From contig JBMNUL010000005.1 in assembly GCA_050946255.1 (NCBI GenBank), forward strand, positions 1 to 44,395: a stretch of DNA of 44,395 nt, read 5' to 3'. Below the pieces are notes generated by a model. It had not been told where the DNA came from. It saw only the letters and a list, made by a program, of their open reading frames with translations, and did not search any database. The stretch is from JBMNUL01 sp050946255. Its GTDB lineage: Bacteria; Actinomycetota; Coriobacteriia; Coriobacteriales; CADBOM01. The translations under genes and the position numbers were made by a program. Positions 35,416 through 42,591 of this stretch are shown in pieces (the stretch's first letter is position 1; every line of letters begins with the position of its first letter).

Positions 35416-36072
35416 TTGGTGGCAATCATCTTGGTTGGCGTCGTCGGGGCGATGTCGGGTGTCTTTCTAGTCGACAAGGCCGAAGAGGAAAGGTCGAGGA
35501 AGCTGCTCGAGGAGAGGGTTGTCGGACATGGACAAGGTGATAGCTCAAGAGGTTGGTGGAAGAGCATCGTTCCCGGTCGGAGAGGACTGGCAGAGGGGAA
35601 TGGGAAAGGACACAGACTTGGCGAGGCGGAGATTGCCGAACAGCTTCCAGAGATGATGGACATCATCGGTCTTGCGATGGACGGGGGAATGTCGTTCGAG
35701 TCTGCTTTCGCTGCTTACGTGAAAGGTTTCGACGGCTCGCTCGCAAGGTTCTGCAGGCCATATTCGGAGGTTCTCTCAAGCGTGGTTGAGCCTAGGGACA
35801 GGGTCCTCAGGGAGATGTCAGAGGCGGTGAACGACAAGCTGTTCACCAGGTTTGCCGATTCCGTGATCCGCTCGATGAGGTTCGGGTCGAGCTTGTCTCC
35901 TACTCTCACGAGGTTGTCGGAACAATCGAGGGCTGCCTACAGGGCGAAGGTGGAGGAACGGATACAGAAGGCGCCGACGAAGATGCTCTTCCCAACTGGG
36001 ATGTTGATTCTGCCGGCGATGATGATCTTGGTGGCAGGGCCTTTCCTGATCGAGATCATGGGACAGCTATGA
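35416..36072 (+). CDS. tadC: Tad pilus inner-membrane platform protein TadC
   Basis: About 218 residues, shorter than typical TadC. A membrane helix starts at once (V-A-I-I-L-V-G-V-V-G). It is followed by a basic linker, a T2SSF-type segment (about 75-190, E-I-A-E-Q-L-P-E-M-M-D-I-I, then G-G-M-S-F-E-S-A-F) and a final helix (I-L-P-A-M-M-I-L-V-A-G-P). The start is unclear: no ATG precedes the first helix, and TTG 35416 or GTG 35419 are the only usual starts, with a weak GGGA ahead. The stop overlaps the pilin ATG. Confidence 0.8.
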   Translation: MVAIILVGVVGAMSGVFLVDKAEEERSRKLLEERVVGHGQGDSSRGWWKSIVPGRRGLAEGNGKGHRLGEAEIAEQLPEMMDIIGLAMDGGMSFESAFAAYVKGFDGSLARFCRPYSEVLSSVVEPRDRVLREMSEAVNDKLFTRFADSVIRSMRFGSSLSPTLTRLSEQSRAAYRAKVEERIQKAPTKMLFPTGMLILPAMMILVAGPFLIEIMGQL

Positions 36073-36308
36073 GAGGTGGGTTTGCGATGTTGGAGAAGAT
36101 ATGCAGGTTGCAGGTTGCTGCAAGGGGCATGGCGAGAAAAGCAGTGCGAGGTATTGCAACGGGAGCAGACGATTCCGGGCAGGGAACGACGGAGTACGCA
36201 ATCTTGGTGGGCGTGATCGTCGTGATAGCCATAGTTGCGATTGCCCTTTTCAGGGACAAGCTCCAGGAACTTTGGAATTCGATTGCAGAAGGGATCAACT
36301 CGCTGTGA
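36069..36308 (+). CDS. flp: Flp-type major pilin (type IVb prepilin)
   Basis: 79 residues. A long leader ends D-D-S-G37, then Q-G-T-T-E-Y-A-I-L-V-G-V-I-V-V-I opens the mature pilin. The prepilin site G^Q-G-T-T-E has Glu at +5 and Tyr at +6, the Flp signature E-Y. The mature part is about 42 residues: one hydrophobic helix and a short amphipathic end. ATG 36069 overlaps the tadC stop (ATGA); ATG 36087 would shorten the leader. Probable fibre subunit. Confidence 0.85.
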   Translation: MRGGFAMLEKICRLQVAARGMARKAVRGIATGADDSGQGTTEYAILVGVIVVIAIVAIALFRDKLQELWNSIAEGINSL

Positions 36309-36499
36309 GGGGAGGAGACTCGGGGCAAGCCACGGTTGAGTTCTTGGTGGTGATGGCCGCGTTTCTGGCCATGGTCATGGCAATCGGTACTTTGAGCGGG
36401 AGGCTTGGAGATGGGATGCTCGTCCAGAACGCATCTGAAAACGCGGCATATTCAGTCGAATCTCCGTCTGACGCAGCCAGACGCATCCTCATCTTCTGA
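36305..36499 (+). CDS. Small TadE-like minor prepilin
   Basis: 64 residues. GTG 36305 overlaps the pilin stop (GTGA). A 7-residue leader ends D-S-G, and the mature start Q-A-T-V-E-F-L-V-V-M-A-A-F has Glu at +5. A hydrophobic helix and a polar tail (about 35 residues) follow. It has the form of a class III signal peptide protein and is most likely a minor pilin. Many gene callers would miss it because of the GTG start and size. Confidence 0.7.
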   Translation: MRGGDSGQATVEFLVVMAAFLAMVMAIGTLSGRLGDGMLVQNASENAAYSVESPSDAARRILIF

Positions 36500-36923
36500 A
36501 ATTGGGCAGGCAACTGTAGAGGCTGCATTTCTTATTCCAGTGCTCATGGCACTGCTCCTGTTGTTGCTGCAACCGGGAATCCTCCTCTACGACAGGATGG
36601 TCATGGAGGGGGCAGCGGGGCAGGGGCTGAGGATGATAGCCACAAGACAGGACGGATATGTGGATGAAGGATATGAACTGGTTGTGAGATCCCAGCTCGA
36701 GGCAGTTCCGGATATCGACATATTCCACGTGGGGGAGTGGACCATCGAGATGGAAGGCGATGCGGGCTCCCAGGACTCGGTTGTGAGGATATCTACCAAG
36801 GTCAGGCCGCTTCCGATTTCCTCGTCCTTGATGAGCTTAACGCAGTCTCTCGACGAGAACGGGCTGTTCACATTGGAGGTTGAAGCGTCGGGGAGCACTC
36901 AGCCAGATTGGTACTGGGAATAG
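36411..36923 (+). CDS. TadE-like minor prepilin with long overlapping leader
   Basis: 170 residues. The start ATG 36411 has GGGAGG seven bases ahead, and its first 89 bases lie inside the preceding gene in another frame. The leader is 32 residues (S-S-S-S-E-I-G^), then Q-A-T-V-E-A-A-F-L-I-P-V-L with Glu at +5. Residues about 65-170 form a soluble pseudopilin domain (G-Q-G-L-R-M-I-A-T, W-T-I-E-M-E-G-D). TadE-type proteins initiate or cap Flp pili. The long overlap is unusual, but no later start precedes the cleavage site. Confidence 0.75.
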   Translation: MGCSSRTHLKTRHIQSNLRLTQPDASSSSEIGQATVEAAFLIPVLMALLLLLLQPGILLYDRMVMEGAAGQGLRMIATRQDGYVDEGYELVVRSQLEAVPDIDIFHVGEWTIEMEGDAGSQDSVVRISTKVRPLPISSSLMSLTQSLDENGLFTLEVEASGSTQPDWYWE

Positions 36924-36993
36924 CCAATGGGGGGCTTTGGATCCGGCTGAATCACTTGTCTGAATTGGTTGGAATTGTTGCAAGGGGAACGAC

Positions 36994-39075
36994 ATGGATA
37001 GATTGACGAAAAGAAACAGGGCTTGCAGTGCAGAGCGTCTCTACCCCGAGCAACATTACCGCGACCCGTTTGTAGAGGATGACGGAGGTTTCACCACGTT
37101 GGCAGTGGCAGTGTCGCTTCTGCTGGTTCTCGCGCTGTTATTCAGTGCGGTGCAGGTCGAGTGGGTCGAGAGCAGGTCTCCAGATATCCAGTTTGCGGCT
37201 GATGCAGGGGCACTCGCGGCATCGAATGTCGTTGCGGATTACTACACGGTTGCCCGGGTAGCAGATGCGATGGTTCTCTCCATGTCGGTCCTCGCGCTCT
37301 CGTTGTTCGCAGTCGTCACGGTATTATGCTGCATCCCAGTTGCCGCCGCACTTGGGGCAAAGGTCATGCAAGTTGCCCGGAAGATTTCCAGTGCCAGGGA
37401 CAGGTTCTCCCAAGAGGTCTCCAAGTCGCTGAATGCCTTGCAGTCTGCGCTCCCATTCCTTTGTGCGGCGAATGCCGCCGCAGCTATATCCGCAAATTCC
37501 AATGATGGGGAAAGCTATCTGGGAATTGCCATTCCGCTTCCGTTGAAGGGGGAGAAGATCTCCGTACCAGATTACGGTCTGGAAAGGGCCGAGGACGAGA
37601 TGGAGGAAAACAACGAGGAGGTTTCCGAGAACACAAGCGAAGCAGAGGAATGCTATGAGAGGATGGAGAGCTCGAAGCTGGCGGCATACATGGCCGATTG
37701 CGGGAACAACCCCTCGTATTGCATGTACCAGAGGGCGAAGACCCTGGCCTCGCTCGATGGATATTCCAACCCTTACCATTCGACAGTGGATACCTGGTCT
37801 TTTTCTGTGGCACTGGATAGGGCGAGGAACTACTATTCCGCGAGGCTTTCGATCGATGCTCCAGATGGCAGCTCGGTAAAGGAGAAAGTCAGATCCAATT
37901 GCAGGCGAGTCTTCTACGAATATGCCGTCGACCAGCTCGAGACTGCTTATGTGCACGAGCCGGCCGATGGGAGATTCGAGGCCTATTTTCCGCTCATGCC
38001 AGTGAATACCGACGAGATGAGGCAGACGGAAATGTACACGGCCAAGTCATGGCCGGTGTCGGGAGATGGCAAGATCCACGGCACTGCAGATTGTCCTTCT
38101 GCCCAGAAGAACGGGATATCTGGGATGGGGTCTCTGCAACAGTTGGAATCCGGCACATATTCGAAATGCCCTGAGTGCGGATTTTCGGCATCTTCTTTGG
38201 GGAAGGTGGGAGCTGCCTCGTCGAAGATAGACAACGGTTTCGAGTACTACTACAGGATTGTCGCGGAGCAGGCGAGTCTCTACCAGAGCGCACAGAACGA
38301 GGCCTTGGAGCTTGAGGGAACTGCAAGGGAGTCTGCCTCGAGGTCTTTCAACGTCTTTGTCGACGCGCTGAAGAGGATAACCGGGGCGGGTTGCAGGATA
38401 ACCCCCAACCCTCCCGGCAGGTATGGGTGCATTGCCATGGTCGTTGATTTGAAATCCCATGAAGCACCTTCTTGGATGACCCCGTTTGTCGGATCATCTG
38501 CGGAAATACCCGTAAGGGCCGCCATTTCTGCATCGAAGCTCGGGGAGGACGATCCTGATGAGAGTGGAGACCTGCTCTCGTCGATGTTCAAAGGGGTGAT
38601 AGAAGACGCGAGGGACAATGGGAACAGCGCCATTGTCGAGAGCGGCCTCGATTGGGTGTTCTCGCTGTGGTCTAAAGCGCTGCTCATGTACAACAATGGG
38701 GTAGATTCGCTTTCCAAGGGGATCGAGGACGCCCTGGATTCGCTTCCAATGGTTGGGGACACCGGTCTTGGGTCTTGGGCAAAAGACAAGTTATTGGGCG
38801 TGCTGGACGACCTGGGATTGCAGCCTGTCGAATTGAGCAGTCTAAAACCCGTTCTCGTAAATTCCGCTGAGGTCCTTGAAAAGGCCGACGTCAACCTGTC
38901 CAGTGCTCTCTCAATTGCCAGGGGACTCTTGAACTTGTCCGAGATGCCAGATGATGTGACTTTCAAGAACCCGCTTGGAAACGGAACGATAACCGTGGAC
39001 ATACCCGAGCCAGTCGAAGACACTCCATCCTCTCTGGTCCAAACGTTGGAAGACGTTCTGGAGAAGGTGGCTTGA
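36994..39075 (+). CDS. Large TadG-like pilus protein with H-x4-C...C-x2-C module
   Basis: 693 residues. A 32-residue leader ends D-D-G-G, followed by F-T-T-L-A-V-A-V and a membrane helix; there is no Glu at +5, as in TadG and tip pilins like GspK. A-A-D-A-G-A-L-A-A-S at about 65-75 is the TadG N-terminal motif. A second helix lies near 95-120. The exported part (about 150-690) is mostly helical. Residues 362-395 contain H362, C367-P, then C392-P-E-C395-G, the spacing of an extracellular metal-binding module (H...C...C-x-x-C). AAGGGG precedes ATG 36994. Position after the minor pilins suggests a tip or anchoring role; family otherwise unknown. Confidence 0.7.
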   Translation: MDRLTKRNRACSAERLYPEQHYRDPFVEDDGGFTTLAVAVSLLLVLALLFSAVQVEWVESRSPDIQFAADAGALAASNVVADYYTVARVADAMVLSMSVLALSLFAVVTVLCCIPVAAALGAKVMQVARKISSARDRFSQEVSKSLNALQSALPFLCAANAAAAISANSNDGESYLGIAIPLPLKGEKISVPDYGLERAEDEMEENNEEVSENTSEAEECYERMESSKLAAYMADCGNNPSYCMYQRAKTLASLDGYSNPYHSTVDTWSFSVALDRARNYYSARLSIDAPDGSSVKEKVRSNCRRVFYEYAVDQLETAYVHEPADGRFEAYFPLMPVNTDEMRQTEMYTAKSWPVSGDGKIHGTADCPSAQKNGISGMGSLQQLESGTYSKCPECGFSASSLGKVGAASSKIDNGFEYYYRIVAEQASLYQSAQNEALELEGTARESASRSFNVFVDALKRITGAGCRITPNPPGRYGCIAMVVDLKSHEAPSWMTPFVGSSAEIPVRAAISASKLGEDDPDESGDLLSSMFKGVIEDARDNGNSAIVESGLDWVFSLWSKALLMYNNGVDSLSKGIEDALDSLPMVGDTGLGSWAKDKLLGVLDDLGLQPVELSSLKPVLVNSAEVLEKADVNLSSALSIARGLLNLSEMPDDVTFKNPLGNGTITVDIPEPVEDTPSSLVQTLEDVLEKVA

Positions 39076-39076
39076 G

Positions 39077-39547
39077 ATGCGCACAGACGATGGCGGGCAG
39101 ATGGCAGTGGAGCTGGTCGTGCTCATCCCCGTGGTTCTGGTAGTGGCCGCGATAGCCTTCAGCATGCTCTGGTATTTGGGAGATTGCGCAAGGTTCGACA
39201 GGGTGTCGTCAGAAGCTGTCAGGGTCTATGGCGTATCCCCATCCTATGGAGAGTATGGCTCGTCATCTTGCTGCTCGAAGATCCAATCGATGATAGAGGA
39301 TTCCTTCGGGGGCAGGGACGATGTCATGGTGACAGTCACCTCGATAGATATCGGGATGGTTGGGGGAGGGGAAATCCCGGGGAACGGTCTTGTGTTCTCG
39401 ATGATACCCAGCTTGAGGAGATATACCTGCAAGGTCTCGGTGTCCCCCAGCTTCTTCCCAAGAGAAGTGTTCGGCATATCGCTTCCAACCTTGGAACATG
39501 AGCGCAACTACGTCGTGGACCCCTACGAACCGGGGGGATGGTCATGA
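39077..39547 (+). CDS. TadE-like minor prepilin
   Basis: 156 residues. A 7-residue leader (M-R-T-D-D-G-G) precedes Q-M-A-V-E-L-V-V-L-I-P-V-V, with Glu at +5. A soluble domain of about 110 residues follows with a C-C-S-K pair (65-66) and one more Cys (about 117), which could form a disulfide. Its last residues, R-N-Y-V-V-D-P-Y-E-P-G-G, are encoded by the first copy of a 38-bp tandem repeat. It begins one base after the TadG-like stop. Confidence 0.75.
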   Translation: MRTDDGGQMAVELVVLIPVVLVVAAIAFSMLWYLGDCARFDRVSSEAVRVYGVSPSYGEYGSSSCCSKIQSMIEDSFGGRDDVMVTVTSIDIGMVGGGEIPGNGLVFSMIPSLRRYTCKVSVSPSFFPREVFGISLPTLEHERNYVVDPYEPGGWS

Positions 39548-39585
39548 AGCGCAGCTATGTCGTGGACCCCTACGAACCGGGGGGA
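39501..39585. repeat. 38-bp tandem duplication at a gene end in the Tad locus
   Basis: 39501-39538 and 39548-39585 match at 36 of 38 bases, period 47, both beginning AGCGCA and ending CCGGGGGGA. The first copy ends the TadE-like gene; the second encodes the mini-ORF at 39544-39591. Both differences lie within the coding part of the second copy; one is silent-type (TAC/TAT), one changes Asn to Ser. Confidence 0.9.
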
Positions 39586-39591
39586 CTGTAA
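39544..39591 (+). CDS. 15-codon mini-ORF bridging two Tad genes
   Basis: ATG 39544 overlaps the TadE-like stop (ATGA). The frame encodes M-K-R-S-Y-V-V-D-P-Y-E-P-G-G-L and stops TAA 39589-39591, whose last A begins the next gene's ATG (TAATG). It arose from the 38-bp duplication and repeats the upstream protein's C-terminus. Terminating ribosomes could be handed on through it. Whether the peptide itself is made or useful is unknown. Confidence 0.4.
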   Translation: MKRSYVVDPYEPGGL

Positions 39592-40118
39592 TGAGAAAAG
39601 AAAGGGTCAGAAATCGGCATGGTGACGTCCTCTGGGCAAGGAGACGGCGGACCTCATTTTATGTCTTAGCTGCCATGACAGCTCTCATCGTGGTGCTCTC
39701 GGTTCAACAAGCTCAATCACATGATGAAGAGGGTGCTGGCTTCTCAGAGGCCGATCATGCGGCAGATGCAGTTTCCGAAGATGCACCAGTTCTGTATCTC
39801 GATTCGGAAAATGAGGCTGACGGCGCGGGCATCCTCGGAGATCTAGACCCTGCTCCCGTCGACCTTGCAGAGCTTGTCGATGGCGCTAGGGAGATTGGGT
39901 CCAGCAAGGGCAACGGAGTTTGGGGATACGTCGTGGATGGGGAAATGAACGATGTCCTGTACGATGTCGAGACCGCAATGTCGAAAAACGGTTGGATCCT
40001 GGATTCGTCTTCGTACGGATTCCAGAAGTACAGCAAAACGGGGACAGGATACAGCCTTGCGATACTGCAATACTCTCTGGTCCCAGACGGGGTGTCCGTG
40101 ACGATGCAGTTCAGGTAG
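39591..40118 (+). CDS. Membrane-anchored exported protein of the Tad locus, unknown family
   Basis: 175 residues. A basic head (R-K-E-R-V-R-N-R-H, R-R-R-R-T) and a membrane helix (about 21-39, F-Y-V-L-A-A-M-T-A-L-I-V-V-L) suggest N-in topology. An acidic stretch (about 45-90) links to a folded domain (about 100-175, D-V-L-Y-D-V-E-T-A-M-S-K-N-G-W) ending in strands S-V-T-M-Q-F-R. Start ATG 39591 is coupled by TAATG. No family recognised; context says pilus accessory. Confidence 0.7.
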   Translation: MRKERVRNRHGDVLWARRRRTSFYVLAAMTALIVVLSVQQAQSHDEEGAGFSEADHAADAVSEDAPVLYLDSENEADGAGILGDLDPAPVDLAELVDGAREIGSSKGNGVWGYVVDGEMNDVLYDVETAMSKNGWILDSSSYGFQKYSKTGTGYSLAILQYSLVPDGVSVTMQFR

Positions 40119-40137
40119 CGGGGAGGTGGTTCGGAAA

Positions 40138-40686
40138 ATGCAGGAAAGAGTTTGTCTTCTCGGTGGCTCTGGAGGCGTCGTGTCTTGGAGCGTGTGCGTA
40201 GCATGCTCTTTTCCGGCCAGGTTGAACGGACTTCTCGGGGCCGACTCGGTTCCCGGTGGAGCTGATGTGGTGTGCCTGGTGCCATGTTCCTGCATCCACA
40301 CTTTTGGGATGAAGAGAAACATAGACGTGGCGTTTCTGGATTCAATGGGGAGGGTGGTCCGGTCCATTACCGACATGCCCCCAAGAAGGGTCGCCGGCAA
40401 TCACAAGGCGGTCATGGTGATAGAGCGGTTTTCTTCCACCGGCGGTGTTTGGCCAATCGAGGGAGAAAAGCTGGTAGCTGCGATTGCTTCTCCGGACATC
40501 GTGGATCCCGTTCGATTCGATAAGTTGGGGGAGCTGTCTTCAAAAGCGAGGTGCTCGAGTTCGAGAGAAGCTGAGAGAGCGATGGAATTGGATCTCGCTG
40601 GCAAACCATGCCAAGGCTCTGGCATCTTCACGGCAACGACGGAAAAGACAGGTCTGGCCATCGTTCGAGAAAGGAGGTCGAACTAG
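40138..40686 (+). CDS. DUF192-like protein at the end of the Tad locus
   Basis: 182 residues. The centre reads C-S-C-I-H-T-F-G-M-K-R-N-I-D-V-A-F-L-D, close to the DUF192 core (x-H-T-x-G-M-x-x-P-I-D-V-x-F-L-D), and then R-V-V-R-S-I-T-D-M-P-P-R-R-V. A Cys-rich N-terminus (C6, C24, C27) may be buried or metal-linked. Residues after about 110 are variable. GGGAGG lies 11 bases before ATG 40138. DUF192 genes recur beside Tad loci in Actinobacteria, but the role is not known. Confidence 0.7.
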   Translation: MQERVCLLGGSGGVVSWSVCVACSFPARLNGLLGADSVPGGADVVCLVPCSCIHTFGMKRNIDVAFLDSMGRVVRSITDMPPRRVAGNHKAVMVIERFSSTGGVWPIEGEKLVAAIASPDIVDPVRFDKLGELSSKARCSSSREAERAMELDLAGKPCQGSGIFTATTEKTGLAIVRERRSN

Positions 40687-40687
40687 G

Positions 40688-41407
40688 TTGAAGATCTGTC
40701 CGTGTTGCAAGGGGCTGGCTTTTGATGATGCTGAGATGTGCTATGTGTGCATGACCCCATTTAGGAGAGATACAGTCTCGCCATTTCTTCCCTTTGTCGA
40801 CCTCTCGTCTCTTGGTGAGCTCTCAGATTGCCTTTCTCTGGATTCGAGTATCGGCGACGTGTTAGACGACGAAGAACATGAAGTAGGCAAGCACGTTCTG
40901 GGCAGGGTGGAGAACCCAGATGGTCTGGCTCGAATTCCCCTGGAAGGGCTGGACGATATAGTGCAAAGTCCAGTAGTTTCAGATGGCGGCATCCAATCTT
41001 TTGGGCATGATTCATCTGATGTGGGTCCATCTGTGCTGGATTCGGATTCGATCGAAGGCCGTCAAGGCAATATCGAAGTTCGGCAAGGAAATGGCTACTG
41101 GAAGGTCACGTTCTCGATTCCAGGATATCCAGATTCGGACAGGGTCCTTGATCGTGAAGGCGAGGTAGTGTCCGTGGGGAGGTCCCTCGACAACGATGTG
41201 ATAGTTCCCGACCTTAAAGTGTCCAGGCATCATGCGAAGATTTTCCTGTCGCATGGCTCCGTGTGGATCAGAGATGTGGGATCGAAGAACCTCACGATTC
41301 TCGATGGGGTGCCAGTGGTTGGGACTAGGATGGCCGTTGATGGGTCGGAGGTGATGATGGGTAGCTGTTTGGCGAAGTTCGAGAGAACGGGCAACTCTGG
41401 CTGTTAA
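40688..41407 (+). CDS. Zinc-ribbon and FHA-domain protein
   Basis: 239 residues, one base after the DUF192 stop. The start is TTG 40688, ten bases after AAGGAGG. Residues 4-21 form a C-P-C-C...C-Y-V-C zinc ribbon. An acidic spacer (about 30-130) leads to a C-terminal FHA domain (about 155-235): V-S-V-G-R-S-L-D-N-D-V, S-R-H-H-A-K-I, and G-S-K-N-L-T. FHA binds phosphothreonine, so it could link the pilus locus to a Ser/Thr kinase; none is in the window. Confidence 0.85.
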   Translation: MKICPCCKGLAFDDAEMCYVCMTPFRRDTVSPFLPFVDLSSLGELSDCLSLDSSIGDVLDDEEHEVGKHVLGRVENPDGLARIPLEGLDDIVQSPVVSDGGIQSFGHDSSDVGPSVLDSDSIEGRQGNIEVRQGNGYWKVTFSIPGYPDSDRVLDREGEVVSVGRSLDNDVIVPDLKVSRHHAKIFLSHGSVWIRDVGSKNLTILDGVPVVGTRMAVDGSEVMMGSCLAKFERTGNSGC

Positions 41408-41469
41408 ACTGTTCTACATTGAGGATAGGGGAATACCAGATTTTGGCAAACAACAACATGGAGGACGGC

Positions 41470-42357
41470 ATGGCAGAGGGAGAGCTCGCGCAAAGCGGTG
41501 AAGAAGGCCGTATGAACCCTGACGAATTCGTGAAGAGCATCGATTGGCGTGGGTCGTGGATCGAGTCTCAGAACCACCGTGGGAAAACGGATGACCCGAC
41601 CAAATGGGATGCGCGGGCAGACCAGTTCGCCCAGAGGAAGAGGTCTTCCTATTCGGAGACCTTCGTGAAATATCTGGACCTCGAGCCCGGGGAGACCGTT
41701 TTCGACATGGGGTGTGGAACCGGAGAGATCTCGCTTCAGATCGCAGAGGCGGGACACGATGTCATCTCCGCTGACTTTTCCAAGAGGATGCTCGGGTATG
41801 TGAAGAAGGACATCGAGCAATCCGGATTGGATAACGTGCGAGTCGTGAACATGGCGTGGGGAGACGATTGGGAGAAATTCGGGATAGTCGAGAATTGCGT
41901 CGATGTGGCCGTGGCATCGCGTTCGATTATGGTGCCAGACCTCTGGAAGACATTGGAGAGGCTGTCGTCGGTTGCCAGGCACAAGGTCGCGGTATCTTTG
42001 GCAACCGGAAGCACCCCGGCCGATGATTTCAAGCTCTTGGAGGCGGTCGGAAGGCATCCGGTCAATACGCATGACGACATCTACTGCGTGAACATGGTTT
42101 ACCAGATGGGGTATCTGCCAGAGGTGAGGTACATCAAATCTGACAAGAAATACGAGTTCTCCACCTTAGACGATGCTTTCCACGACCTCACCAAGCGCAT
42201 TCCGAACATCACCCCAGAGGAAGAGAGCATCACGCGAGATTTCCTGAAGGAGCATGTTGTCGAATCTGTCGATGAAAAGGGAAACCAGATTTTCAAGTTC
42301 GACTATTCCAGGGCCTCAGATTGGGCATACATTTCCTGGAGGACGGATAGCCGGTAA
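41470..42357 (+). CDS. Class I SAM-dependent methyltransferase
   Basis: 295 residues. Motif I is V-F-D-M-G-C-G-T-G-E (about 77-86) with I-S-A-D-F-S at the end of strand two, typical of a Rossmann-fold methyltransferase. An N-terminal helix has W-D-x-R-A-x-x-F, often seen in methyltransferases of the Methyltransf_11/25 groups. Substrate unknown. ATG 41470 has GGAGG five bases ahead; upstream starts have none. It lies 62 bases after the FHA gene, with no terminator between, so it may share the Tad transcript. Confidence 0.85.
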   Translation: MAEGELAQSGEEGRMNPDEFVKSIDWRGSWIESQNHRGKTDDPTKWDARADQFAQRKRSSYSETFVKYLDLEPGETVFDMGCGTGEISLQIAEAGHDVISADFSKRMLGYVKKDIEQSGLDNVRVVNMAWGDDWEKFGIVENCVDVAVASRSIMVPDLWKTLERLSSVARHKVAVSLATGSTPADDFKLLEAVGRHPVNTHDDIYCVNMVYQMGYLPEVRYIKSDKKYEFSTLDDAFHDLTKRIPNITPEEESITRDFLKEHVVESVDEKGNQIFKFDYSRASDWAYISWRTDSR

Positions 42358-42591
42358 CAGTCATTTTCCGACAGCATCGAAAATATCGAGGAAAAAGCCT
42401 CCTTTTGCGGTTGAAAATGCGTCTATTTGGCAAAATAGGTGCCGTTAAACAACTAGATATGGATAACATAAACAGATGGTATATTCTGCATCTGCTCAAT
42501 TGTCCATTAACGTTGATGCCGATACCAAACGCAACGTGCCGCACTTCGCCGGCACTGCATTTTTAGAATCCAAGGAGATTAGGGGACGAAT

